Source: an uncultured Clostridia bacterium (lineage in GTDB: Bacteria; Bacillota; Clostridia; Christensenellales; UBA1242). From it: a DNA stretch of 64,000 bases. Positions 27,201 to 30,258 of this stretch are shown piece after piece. The notes beneath the pieces were generated by a model. It ran no database searches, was not told the origin of the DNA, and saw nothing but the letters and a program-made list of their open reading frames with translations. Each line of letters starts with the position of its first letter. Positions within the stretch are counted from its first letter, which is position 1. Both the position numbers and the translations under genes were made by a program. The DNA lies in assembly GCA_934748015.1 (NCBI GenBank), contig CAKVHF010000002.1, positions 186,001 through 250,000 on the forward strand. Reading direction: 5' to 3'.

Positions 27201-29876
27201 CATACTGCTACTGCAGACACACAATTCTTAGGCGGAATAGCTGGAGAATTGCGTACAGGCTTGGTTAACAACTGTAGCAATACAGCAGTACTTACTGGTA
27301 GCACAACTACTCAATTTGTCGGCGGAATAGTCGGCAGACTAAACGGCAGACTGATCGCAAATTGTACTAACTCCGGTGCAATAACTGGTAAAATGGCTGG
27401 ATCGTATGGTGGTATCTCTGGTTGCAACACTATAGGTGGTATTATAGGAACAGCGACAAACTATACAACCAATAGTGGTACAATAACAGGCGGTAAAGAG
27501 AGTGATATCGGTGGCATCACTGGTAAGACTGGTAGTAAAGAAGCTTCTAGAACCATAGACGGAAAAACATCTGATATTACTTTTGAGTGGGATCAAGTAG
27601 GTGTTAAGTATTGTAACAATACAGGTGCTATCGCAAATTGTGAAGCAAACAATGCAGGCGGAATAGTTGGTCAATTGATTGGCGGTGATGTTACTGACTG
27701 TGTTAACTCCAAAGATGTTGGTTCTGTCGGTGATAAACTAAACAAAAATGTAGGCGGAATAGTTGGTTGCTTCTGGGTAATGGATAATACATATTCTTAC
27801 GAAAGCCGTGTGAATAATAACACTAACAACAAGAGTGTATATAGTAACTCAAAAGCAGGCGGAATAGTTGGTTATGCTCAATTGGGTAGAAATTCTAAAA
27901 GTCCTGAGGATAAAGGCGAGTCATATCCATCTAGATTGTGGATCTGCAACAATAATATTGCTGATTCAATAGTTATATCTGCTAAAAATAGTGGTGCAAT
28001 CACTTATGCAGGTGGTATCTTAGGTCATGGATCTATCACAGACGGATATAACTTTGCCAAAGATCAAGGTAAGAATGGTGAATACAAGGCAATTGCAACT
28101 CCTGAGTCAAATGAGAGTTCTAAGGCAATTATTACTGTAACTGGTGGATCAAGTACAAATAAAACACAAATAGGTTCTAATGTGTCTATCAAAGCAACAA
28201 CTGTTGGCGGTATTGTAGGTATGATTGATACAGAGCGTGCTGTTAACAATGATGATGCAGAAAAAGATATTAAGGATAATTACATTTTGGGCTATGTTGC
28301 ATTCTTTGAAAATAATGCAAAATTAAGTGTGGAAACACTTTCATCTACGGATGCACTTGGCAACCCAACAAAATTGGGTGTTGCGGGTGGTATTATTGGT
28401 AAAACAAGATGTTCAGTAATAGAATATTGTGATAATAACGCAAGTATACAAGGTGTCGTTGCACAATATGTAGGTGGTATTGCTGGTAACTTCAACGGAA
28501 GGTTGATAAAAAAATGTAATAATGCGGCAACAGGAATTATTTCTGGAGAAATCGCATACGCTGGTGGTATTGTAGGACTAAGCAATATCGGTGGTATAAT
28601 ACAATGTAATAACTCAGGTAATATTTCAAGTACTCGTGAGAGTAATGTAGGTGGTATTGTTGGATTGTCACAGAACAACTATAAAACTACTATTGCCAAT
28701 GGAAGATATTTATGGGATGATGGTACATTATACATCAATGGCTGTATCAATAAAGGTATTATAAGTGCTGAAGCATCCGGAACTGCAAGTAATGCAGGCG
28801 GTATAGCAGGCAGAATTGCCAATACTGGTAAAGTTGGTGGCTGTACCAACAACGGTAGTGTTACTGCTATAGGCAATGCAGGTGGTATAGTCGGTTTGGC
28901 ATCTGGTGGATATGCTGATCACAAAGATGACAATGTTATAGAAATCGATAATAGCAAAAACATAAATGCTACAATAACAGGTTCAAGTGATACTATAACA
29001 GGTTCTGGTAATAATAGTTGGGCTGCTGGTATAATTGGTTACGTGTTCAATGAATATAACGAATATGTAACAATTAATGATAATTGTACTAACAGTGGCA
29101 GAATTGAAGCTCCAGCTGGACAGAATGACGAAATCTACAACCCTAGACTGACATTGACATTTGCTGTTAAAAACAATCAAAAGACAATTGTTAATACAAC
29201 ATCTGGTGCAGAAGATGCATTCTCGCTAAGTACATCAAATGCACGTGATGTGTTTGGAGGCAAAACTGAGTTTAAATTAGGTTCAGCGTCTGCTATAGGC
29301 AAAGAGTCAGATTGTTATTCTGTAAAAATCTCTGGAAGCAACAAGGTTATAGGCAAAGTACCTAATGGAAGCGGTGGATACACTTATACCTATGCTACAT
29401 TGAGTTTCGTTATTAACAAGAAAAATGGTGATACATATTCTAATGTATATATGTTAAAAGTTGATGGCAATGCGAAACCGGGTACTTATGAAGTAGGTGA
29501 AAATGTTGATCTACATGAAAATATGAACGGCGTTGTTACTTCAAAATCTATAGAGATATTGTGTACTTATAATTATTATGAAGCGAGCGAAAAAGAAGCT
29601 TCGCACTCACCAACAAGTCACCATGTTCATTCTCATAGTGGTAGTTGCTATACACCAAATGCAGATGGTACTGGTAGTACTCTGACATGTGGACAATCAG
29701 AATATGATACTTGTGATGGATCGTATGTAAAAGTGACGACAGCTGCTGGATTCTATCCTTCACAGCCTGAAAGCTCTGACTCTGATTCCTGTAAGTATGG
29801 TGGATGTACAGTAAGTGCAGAAACAAAAGGTAAATTGGTGAGAAATCTAGGTTCTGAATATTTCTCTTGGACATAA
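273..29876 (+). CDS. Giant surface lipoprotein, 9,867 aa, GLUG/beta-helix repeats
   Basis: One uninterrupted frame of 29.6 kb. ATG 273 is preferred over TTG 258 because GAGGA (260-264) sits 8 nt upstream. Residues 1-25 are a lipoprotein signal with lipobox LVSC, so Cys26 should be lipidated. Residues ~30-1240 are Asn/Thr/Ser/Val-rich, beta-strand-like sequence resembling Ig-like domains. Starter segments of GLUG/beta-helix type ('...Q L ... NNI(N/D)L ... PIG ... F.G...') lie near nt 4010, 8800, 13970, 17880, 19640 and 22080. They are followed by GG-(I/V)-(V/I/A)-G turns, which become dense after nt 22450. EF-hand-like loops occur near residues 206, 1835 and 3332 (DxDGDG or DxDGNG). The end (nt 29610-29820) has a histidine cluster (SHHVHSHSG) and several cysteines. 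No LPxTG motif or C-terminal membrane segment is seen. The likely role is a cell-surface adhesin or scaffold; ligand unknown. The frame is certain, the function inferred. Confidence 0.9.
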   Translation: MKNILARLKKIFCIMAILCSGLLVSCSCGGGPYDNMKLKSVSLVKFAETQSNVVVEDNGGQVIIDSSGGSTANYFYIEAVVEGYTGNREDVLSINTAIGYEVYANFVKYEYATKGGDRIVRALFEAKEGTECLKFDIISLEGMLTSSFEIEIVNPIEDFNFVNSSVPVLKGMNNTIYEASKTSKYVTYIPSKTTQRNLNLYFSNADLDGNGLDFIKEVENTVNIANYTLDSSETRLMYDGEVVLSIVNGVLKTGVGDKVPKRFTLSASIIKVDGDKIEKSVEVVVLDPIELDSLIVSNRYADEESKKEVHEELVVEDKGSDYINYRMYLPNNIDIKPQYKKANVMFGYADTTGGITIRNTAGAEVMAYNLLNTSNANIYSNKYSIEKLSDESASIRCVLDNDYYEISHTVSISHDYELLFRVYYNDFANFFDGVKIKITIDVRSYPDKIKLSDPSTSEDLTDYLTVYKDYYTSPNGAQVKAVVVADDDIYSSGELTTATYIVDILDGDVNVNDKGYVVVSYLNNGTEIELGSTAVTSGSVLVFRVNSEKYLKDIANRLLTVVFTSRIQASGHKIVKKISLNYIKDTIGWNSTDLGTLYVAYNENNVYSSDAEAKGDRQNYATIPLSNWATWAGKSSNNYQEFLPIAGNIVKNVVFRVSDRTYNKPVIKYNNAGKNNYLHISDCNYNDGQLCSPKLNLLFNGSNLGSCVIEMILPNGASTRFILVVYYNLPGDTYLTLAQDYLNTKITSTPQQDGNFETKITRNTSRTDVTPIEVDRLTAIVGDRQSFNVSLPMGAGKVVNTFTYNEIPDGMQMKLTSSNLNCATIDSNGIITIDRLPVNSNIVVMTVYITGRQQLTVKGNIDYTRTNEGFVKYEVKIEVLNPVRNTTLTYNRNTIFTRDTLNNVNEAGLANTEFYSKGVIFYTLQNVSNNGLLNSDDISWNFYNDNKLLFTICRKNNKAVATINGMELYLNYGTGSGSVSKAITINSNTLLKDTVLDNNVSASVSNIFANDTMYMQYFRYVMRYGNGYMIINIGVVDTSTDASIQRLAVWADYYNQSTNQTINVDVDKSLQLDVEAVVNHEYTNLNNYTTVNRIPKTAYLFARRNKRIEEITPITLNGEVRFDLRELTEGVDYDVENNQYIMKGTEATIQRINYILQPNDIISKDDININREIVVINGSDKIEVEVDTVNQIITIKLVKLDALSKANYVTPNLTIKLKPKTSQTGAGEFDEKKGKGATIKVVVEDGTIDSPYSIKNQKQLQAINSALNSHYVLVNNINLDENFTLIGSADKPFTGSLNGAKTLINDGTNYSINNFRYKGNINCYSNNAGEHDGVGIFRCAKDAQFKNININNFKMSVILSHDNNAGISSKQIGIGVLVGWAVDCRFDNINIDDGNGLVDVDGKMVDSLSQKFASEVNINDINMSSGANGIKIYNNGLDDKVVVYAGGVAGSITNQNNYTQENLIVKIAMASYYNGEVSMGGVFGQTNNVSLTYDADTSGITTKHAGANVITVINPHKYISLANKKYDVLSRAESVGIGGVIGISGNTQDKIENVIVRSIIFGRSSIGGVVGYNNGATITRVKVLPTLVGISAVGGVVGTNNGGNISYAKIQNIDNRDTYSYLNSSIITHTNGGIIVGSEVANSINSYSYNSAYSYINAEASKDELLFNKYPEYKFFGDVVYLKYNETTKIETKYTTVGLSNSQFGFSNIVVRTIDANDVVTTERLIVTSDVTSGIYAINNSEIEDNGIKLNDKLDNVISNYKYYQITYSDGTKSYIFVIDEVKSRQEGRLVLTVDIPPTEIVIARPDNKGGNVYNVETDKKEYSIAVTLFELANEDLDGDGTISRSESIYIDYIKEVLRAKSRYSLNDLVSIGVLPKIVGTTSMIYDIKSQTGEVVKIVTGSDNKVYIQAIGSGTAVLELTNLYNKDLKVIINIQVVRKVDDINLYLLSGESMSKNITLVKNSSNKLYVDFLSYFYDSNEIFSRLFGNIDLVGNRSNNMGLRMFVLSGNGDIVHTVTGGDINKYIEENYKSKYQINNLEFSYMHLSSKTSDKYMIYIDCDSVNNTYIYAKSIVEKLSLYVVPYVFTGISSANRTDKAVIQSFYSLKYETNGVDIVTDDNGAYIVDTIADVNNNYAKNSVGGNFNIRIVNGTKSITTLDSSSIGSPKTASKFAITISTDDTDSRLYFYISSGNRQYEWTGRERITKIVSRLDNNYSFSYFMKNDKAVMLQDVYAYAVDKDNYQNFVAIFDKYKLIINDIDENIKDGSYITYYFQVEVMEQYKYDCINTEDYSFTFLTNIVEDKEGASESLQSVTIDYTMIPQEIESVDIRHFSEVTTKTYDIIGGQQTEGYEVNQTLPSDTIIIGHSGLMQINIYPGYSKIDYVEITSSVVEQVAIQFEQLVEETEINTNNTEDTYISRLFYSAYDNTTKIDNGIRLSNVSNLYSRYNENNYDFSGVYYVRTYIGAVVNENAKYTITIKFIADGKVVEKYTTNYIITPIIPPNIKATVGGGENAPVAIGTDVRIDLETKDLWNKFDIELRKVDGSPVETGETAFNTLTGKTINNNDFFATLRDDNMLVNEGDNRYSLTLPIVYDESLIGASVDITIGVKKIINNRQYNDEKKIKLQMALFVVNEIKVKDVEDEKFVGLFNQAYELKVEIVATYADNITYKRKNVNSRTVDYIESQIDLLAGRITASGLTDIGETSAQKTKTWFAKNTSGQYNNLSIYERYYSYVITNSNFQVNYMKSSNGSYDTIKLGALKFRNNILNTTDSILAQTVIAYSSTGVYEENRDDNSKSTTGLYVLTDQELLDVDGNNLYQVDAKDFRYTFSCEFSFDMTKLANEDNPTPIYNEAQLIEMAEGTPYILMADIEVENWKPLTTKISSLDGNGYVIRINSFASLDTTSTNADDNSIGFFSIVDESTVLKNIIIELPANPAQQIENLDTAKIENQANSDIVVDVGALTGFRYGTIAGVNNGTITNAIVINNADRYRYERDYRLYIENELSLEEFEERLTEYYFTRVNEYIEEYSAYDSRSMTNVRIASSATTNDVDSKVGGLVGINNGYITNSAVENITINGPFYVAGFACDNNGKIGSSYFKGGNVVNYKGTETDKSGTAGFVVNNNGKIAYSYAEALSTYDASEVVEYIIIDMNNKQDPVAIKYKEIGKGVAKGLSFTQLQNSAYVGYYYTYSVSSETSDNVAIFNARHFGNVVYSNKQASGFVYSNSGSVDNSYSNIVVAGDSTAGFVYYNRTGATIDSTYTMSSIPANQLTHSPFGARSTDGTTSQNSGSITNSYYLSVSLEDYISSQEEILNNNDFVVILEDYFYENIDKLLDLDGNGTTREESDKKKYDSLVQSREALKDVKDEGGYNAVVGGNTNDFPTWDVYKQLFVESTNLKVTDLPSWTVLITINKTQYQKITRNNDRNSTYIDVRYLDMFDSSKITDGLAKAYYDFRDYESFSTFAFNNDRGANSMDIVNSVWFIPTDQIDDITVEEGRVVQSYFKKSNYTKWVPQLVSANLRTLSVRYGNFITPLQKDADIFDVLKTLRRDMSMSLAGDVQSYMYAALEDSVLKEFSPSNIAVLYTYMYLYTAYQFTNTEAPNNTIGDVFYNDLYKLKDQNVEFASYWSGDILGGITPSTIITDLPATLIDNDKVNMEQFKANIHEQIITFLQKQYKDQSLSNKVQACLDTLIAQINISNQVGDDQETAYSYSNISKNLNDVSVISGDTVLNPYLVDSCDDYNSYCVIKNQDGVQNSQLDKAMRIIKDFNFGDLEQAVKTYNVTFYGDIEGNGMNIGNIRVLAETSSDNNKTVDSIGLFDSLGWEENEGKKIYYANIRNINLVVDYIQANAIERVGGLAGTINYARLYNINISKSGSNSAISGGNVVGGLAGYIGGDTNMVNIVSNINVTSNFLLSISGAGNNSFDATNPVLSRKNTNIGVEIYQVVNSQLQLATLDNPTKDKEYTTAHQFNLYISGLKDATGKRILNNISYAGGIAGIVDIDPTIKGGIDNENTVAGARFVGTNKICGEVVGGLFGYAGDSVTILNSETVASSGMKLDSVAIEGGLVGHLTGKIDRSYVENTDQLVIDKNLYANALAGVTSNYYAGTQSGSEVTDLYGGNAHYIGGIAGFAHGAVINNTYNRVDVANINSKYAGGIIGISLGSQIDDVYTTASVFAYRGYGGIIGIQTKEKDQSVDGLKDKVTMLANAYADTVFNANKDGHTYHFYNQIAYLEAYKEGGTAKVASSSGSVLDISSLNGVNLWKTEHKNVNREIYGSAIAPRADIGSFIGYSLSQNATNDTAWISIQDTSVRVYKEYIYFLQTFKYDVNKGADSDREFLNEIGNAKLDYISTALKNSNYTKNGVYYRVTEDIANYLADPSQIDNVKNKIYHSDDIARMLQEDTLRDSLAQAVQNVNTWVYQEGGTQKTLATFSHVITNMVEYRNGSYTQGYSGDYRSSTEATSDINRFSRMQVFGSLRTLKEFVEGKYILTETKNLEYAYSLGADGTYTKNPEAGDKALSDNGKYTPIPSVYTTWRSDVWNGVEMSTIKAGENPTRINAEQYVMPRRRFMTYKDVIYVYKLDDLTENTNKYPEATYIIMNDIDISGLSEPLNSQDNPFRGTLKSNRNKGYTLYGMRYDKGTVNGSSFGLFAYVDGAKFIDFTIAVDYVKIDGFTGGNPNDTNSVGMLYGKQVNGNKNVTVQDVKVTGTYVITNDDGKEIEKCRGIIEVTNGANSVGGLIGEGQNVIMKYTTKRVYNPDTQEVDILDRNTTEKLAINVISSNKELYVGAVAGRIDNNFSNSNIYKVKVEDTEVNVNVGSSVSEAGIGGLFGYACGRDTTISESTFLGGKQYTQTYIDAKGGSIDVTKTAGVNVYLYGDTGASTGGNALVGGLVGRLEMKMEDSVVSKSALINVVNGQKTTKYIDAIDSKYKESKDDTKYSYNGNILAGGATGFVTHSTAEVVISNLTVEAGVNYSQVKDINNDQIYIGGAVGAIGLDYNIIHNKTGEPYVGVKGIDGITVQGDTLVNITTGKAKNIYSGGVFGYISAAGDVKNINAVGSIKSTITTENSENNNIYFGGFAGEFTEYQGDTEINTVATPTTPAITTTIEFPGNKTANVSGTNKIDTIIEIVSKDTASGIYAGGFAGRATGSEAARTTISNFVIDAKIFVSGETSASGKATLQNSYFGGFAGKLENVDLSEIATTGYIATGSQYERAEYDQDGNLVKEATYTKDTGSVDVSKSYFGGIIGHGSKFSMAESFSNINIELYTNTANASHNTISNRLGGLAGYVVVTKDKIGDNTDVKITDSYSAVTFNYDLANVNPTNASDIKTDTTPNANASYIGGLIGQLHRGDNEGLFEIANCYSISSIPTVTNYDFVKIYDENKTIGGVLGQSSAEVGLSVDKYPTATFGKATYYNAELFPYSNYYGQTLGTSDMLYNVNNQTFVEKYNLDENKWTQGDNQYPLLVWEDTIQAIGSKQNPKVLTKEDVDQTNGNIKNAGNAYIITDKYLPSQVNTNSNIFYFKNEIEKNSGDSVQLFEDIDANSIVIGVTTTQLNSGDIIIAKNNNGIIMSTTNRYNSSSKYGDIVVAKTNKGVIFAYNDENKNSADRSNIVDENNGLISNSVIYTTQLNTKIGKITLSKVVYNGIENGKTLNNDILTISGIYDTYFKQDGTMNENIAYVDSLGNSKVFEYINYSRGNDYATDVSRFIRSTGNTFTLDFDNIWVMFTVDGMSNEDKTLRNLGAPMLRSELKLTAGKWYYRDMDLYDYEFNYYNASSTSSLYPTDISYTKVQNYRNSKGMYQNYMWIYSVPPLTNTENYHLFWTEEYNGKKYLEGIDKVNVLDKLNDGLAEDRQIKLITTNINKGAGAEVNAITEIRVATPEQLAFIGYLNNTGLVNFAGITITVVADIDLAGKLWTPIGTDANPFRGTFNGGGYNQESGSMKIQHTISNINVIASDVAGLFGYVEASNDNVSTNLFNVSLNKGLVIATDPNVNDSDPNKWDVATFGGKAGALVGVARSAGGVDCNIDFVVTRTNDFEMSSVSSYEANDLTSKYIFSNGEQYEMTNISANGSLESNAYYLIQSRAVGSTEIRYKVTDPAGVTADPDTKIKNIYVAILDTKGGTKGSDIGITNTENAGKTFRIEQIGADCDVMIKKDEIDDRQNTLQIVGANVGGIVGYATNTDTSGTGKVYVTRVENNTFVYSYTGVIDTNSINYAGGIVGISRCMLEVSIADNQGEVYGHRAGGIVGGVFGDLRIDNTYNSNGDDTVNKNAVNITKYDIGAKSGYAGAFVGYYGYTGEIKDVVIKESYTSTGNTSLVGGYYDINAVNGKISSSVTFYKNVYYLNVNTLDDDITRITGASKFGRILGDTDKVAESEIYLRDETFFTDKQFDNFAWGSIWNRDSSNNAYPVLMFAAGYWIDFATLPDVSVSTGTTQITKRTDVFDGSLDAFEVTWYNSSDTFVINRTSQLAWIARMVNLGFTFEGKTIQINTSALNFSGKIWVSIGYSDADLVDNAGVLANIARYNGGNYTYDSALKFQGGKNDSTFDLDPNGTKLYRPFMGTLQSAVMDNGKTVDIAFNNVRAVSFMAYYLAVNAKSEAFYYKSIIADSNNNNNTNEYSKYSGLFGCTNSASISNISIGTGQITETVDGVKYVGGLVGHAINTDINNVSTSLSIRYSVGTSEGTGQKTYYAGGHIGGVIGYAEYSGKETFTLSNIKGNGDNQANILVDTGSYIGGIVGRLVINDIVNNVIINNLHSSYSITHNFKFDGDKGASSYIGGIAGSVEVTNSKILLLNNTTYRGTIIDTTAAISITVKYNKDYKDESTSYIGGLYGNISGEKDHKVYIAGAETYIDINIGENNSSVNSSNIGGLIGSASNIVMTSVYDKELKTVGFADITTEGPIIKTLKDAFGGNAKITNPSNKDQEQDNEKAFGYKFNYYDRRVSDIQATRAFDHEVRLGRGKITIYSNATSNIGGVVGDGYNTIIRGLVDADVEDGYYNTYNIWLTNLIHLDIKSDEVNNVGGVVGSLNPQPASGTNTETYVDNYIKLFMNKNMIDIARINTSTSYTANYVGAIVGNAGNIMLQGVWNRDSGVTHPNANDPTLQGEFNAHLYIAKDLNSSNIGSIVGYINKGYILEVENDSDMYNNSYLVINQISGTSSTNVVIRNTKNRTGGSEYAYTDNVNDSSVWNQNGVGTGNPTDILLFAIPEDKLTYNDTNKCFEIYKQLDYLTLQKLQSMRSGGIKNLIDSGDTNLYQIVPNVSKHASGQYAYLNTDKFNFVLKSNIEIKTKTLNPLGSTHFPFAGFVWGNERKNALLSSVVREIKYSGNGNDDNCKLKTLDMVNYGLFGVVSGNDIHSIKVVYVHAQTANTATQTASPIIARVIGDGMTIDSVTLENGNTFTANADYMGGIVGFVDVDNNKVVTINQCNIGGLPVATSGTGINLTNKSATGSTGGIVGAEKSENRVEITNCRVGTDSANGIKVTIIGGQKLGGIIGAMNNSGSKIESSNIYNTTIQLYGIDSTPRYDVGMIAGFVNGSVNKVASNLCTINTIQGTTTTAIDVNIGGVAGYVSGAANIGKASQNKISNFAINNSSNLASGSVITAKTLHIGGMFGYVNGITATNNVVNNKVTYINGTGIDVSANAETMYVGGLTSIVDLGNTGILQNNNNVSIDKVIIINTNDTATYVGGLAGAVQSIGSTDVVEVKDFGGIGNNNNTAKSVQGINITVTANNAYVGGVTGMANNATIGNGTDQIAVTNNIITISGSGNDAVVGGIVGLTTGGKVTINSVAVSGVGQQSKLIGNSINKTYVGGIVGRVDITTTIDTATTDNVAITSDNGANTTNWYAGGIVGGAVAGALNITGATIINNTIQSTNTATGSSNHGSLGGVIGQVATSVTIEITSINKNTLNAGYNNGANVGVVAGVVVKDYTLAVDNTDLSVIGENEVTIGYSVGGLLGEVNGTATFRANSVGGTLTATGMYLGGTIGTITSTGTVEFAGDTLTVNVANYTLTVSGSNNNATGGFAIGKVAGGKVNTTTDNTIKGITVQGDNVARNPKLLQSSTNDQVSSLGGVIGCVNVDTTVTNPINLITLSNLSATAVNINYSKGTGANSSTVEIGGIVGGSNVGLTINTIEASSITMSACAGNVGGIIGSVGNTTTVTGMTISGNTINSSTNAGGIAGTVNAGLTINSITNNSFKSITIKGSTNAGGLFGLYSSGTTEFKNCNTLSNEMTITATDNAGGIAGEFEAGTINFSGNSLTIGDAGSTFEAKNAGVVFGSAEGSVNGTGINDITVTAGTVIADTNGGGAIGDNHSDINNITVEGVTISGDNAGGIIGSNSAVVTTATAEECIIKGKNNAGGIAGISSADLTTVTLNNCSIVSNDNAGGILGTADGSVTISEITINQRDDEMILKSSSGNTEGNKGGIIGVVTGGNVTISNIANAIDVIISNANNAGGMVGAITGGSLEITGGTTLQINNVKITNSTNAGGVVGYIDDATLNVSSYTTLTGGEISITDAGHAGGIAGQVVNGTIDTNSVATIDNKMTITSNIAGGIVGSINNSTIKFASDSINIGNSGTTITASGNNSNLGLAIGQIAGGSKVNSNDDRNINNIHITGGNIGSITGSTAASIGGVIGTIVKTEEGEIFKLSGNTITGSITIGTSAVVGGILGSAQDGIAIEFGDVSAGTDEIGGTKPDGNKYGVTINGANGTIGGYVGSVDKLTLANRINTELTISGSASIVGGLVGKVCRGSISNCTNSAQVTSTSTASSVGGVVGLVSCIKGATDTMTISNCKNENIVNNGTSTGGIVGTVECGAGTVTISSCENKGAISNGISIGGIVGKAIMFNALTGVSGGRLVMIDNTNNANITATGTDSSAGGILGEGVIVSKEDGARKPYKNSDIDITTEITKITGNTDNNSNDLTAKSIIAIYTTSPKSIDTSIVTGAKWIGGVVGKVDVNLNDNSEDNTNIKQNYITAYIAGYINGVSHTATADTQFLGGIAGELRTGLVNNCSNTAVLTGSTTTQFVGGIVGRLNGRLIANCTNSGAITGKMAGSYGGISGCNTIGGIIGTATNYTTNSGTITGGKESDIGGITGKTGSKEASRTIDGKTSDITFEWDQVGVKYCNNTGAIANCEANNAGGIVGQLIGGDVTDCVNSKDVGSVGDKLNKNVGGIVGCFWVMDNTYSYESRVNNNTNNKSVYSNSKAGGIVGYAQLGRNSKSPEDKGESYPSRLWICNNNIADSIVISAKNSGAITYAGGILGHGSITDGYNFAKDQGKNGEYKAIATPESNESSKAIITVTGGSSTNKTQIGSNVSIKATTVGGIVGMIDTERAVNNDDAEKDIKDNYILGYVAFFENNAKLSVETLSSTDALGNPTKLGVAGGIIGKTRCSVIEYCDNNASIQGVVAQYVGGIAGNFNGRLIKKCNNAATGIISGEIAYAGGIVGLSNIGGIIQCNNSGNISSTRESNVGGIVGLSQNNYKTTIANGRYLWDDGTLYINGCINKGIISAEASGTASNAGGIAGRIANTGKVGGCTNNGSVTAIGNAGGIVGLASGGYADHKDDNVIEIDNSKNINATITGSSDTITGSGNNSWAAGIIGYVFNEYNEYVTINDNCTNSGRIEAPAGQNDEIYNPRLTLTFAVKNNQKTIVNTTSGAEDAFSLSTSNARDVFGGKTEFKLGSASAIGKESDCYSVKISGSNKVIGKVPNGSGGYTYTYATLSFVINKKNGDTYSNVYMLKVDGNAKPGTYEVGENVDLHENMNGVVTSKSIEILCTYNYYEASEKEASHSPTSHHVHSHSGSCYTPNADGTGSTLTCGQSEYDTCDGSYVKVTTAAGFYPSQPESSDSDSCKYGGCTVSAETKGKLVRNLGSEYFSWT
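22450..29060 (+). repeat. Dense GG-I-V-G coding repeats in the giant lipoprotein
   Basis: About 6.6 kb of tandem, diverged coding repeats. A core of Gly-Gly-(Ile/Val)-(Val/Ile/Ala)-Gly recurs every 20-50 residues, separated by Asn/Thr/Ile/Val-rich strands such as N-x-(I/V)-T-I. The pattern fits a right-handed beta-helix of GLUG type. Some DNA copies are nearly identical, for example AGGCGGAATAGTTGGT at 27656, 27752 and 27857, which points to recent intragenic duplication or conversion. Confidence 0.8.
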
Positions 29877-29907
29877 TAGGAATGAACAAGTAAGGTTTGT
29901 GTAAGTT

Positions 29908-29936
29908 AAGGCTTTGTGTTGTTATGCCAAAGCCTT
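29908..29936 (+). other. Stable hairpin downstream of the giant gene
   Basis: AAGGCTTTG (29908-29916) pairs perfectly with CAAAGCCTT (29928-29936) around an 11-nt loop, about 30 nt after the giant gene's stop. No T-run follows, so it is not a classic terminator. It may protect the 3' end of the message. The rest of 29877-30258 holds the terminator and promoter listed separately; no gene is seen there. Confidence 0.4.
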
Positions 29937-30076
29937 GGCTTGCTTAACTAGCATGAATCAATTATGTTCATTGGAAAGCGGTGATAATACTGCTGGAGTA
30001 ATCTGATGTGATGTTTACGACAAGTTGTTGCAACATGGTGCTGTGATGGCTTGAGATAGACAGCACATGAAAAGTT

Positions 30077-30119
30077 AAAAAAATCCCTATTACTTTTGTA
30101 AGGTAGTAGGGATTTTTTT
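30077..30119 (+). terminator. Intrinsic terminator of the giant gene
   Basis: An 11-bp stem (30084-30094 with 30102-30112, two G.T pairs) and a 7-nt loop are flanked by A7 on the left and T7 on the right. It lies 200 bp after the giant gene's stop and just before the promoter of the next gene. Confidence 0.8.
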
Positions 30120-30129
30120 GGTCGTTAGA

Positions 30130-30159
30130 TTGACATGGGTGGTGAATGTAGGGTACAAT
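30130..30159 (+). promoter_or_regulatory. Sigma-A-like promoter for the HExxH gene
   Basis: TTGACA (30130-30135), an 18-nt spacer and TACAAT (30154-30159). A second -10-like TATAAT overlaps just downstream (30161-30166). The position right after a terminator supports an independent transcription unit. Confidence 0.55.
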
Positions 30160-30258
30160 ATATAATAAGAAATGTGTGTAAAATGTAGATAATAGTAAGT
30201 GATTTACGGCAAAGATTAAGAGAAATTGTTACAAAAAGCACAAAAGGAAATGGGAAAT

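Noticed and set aside
22450..29060. Regularly repeated DNA that might be a CRISPR array
   Set aside because: Repeats are diverged, of unequal spacing, in frame and translate to GG-IVG motifs, so they are coding repeats.
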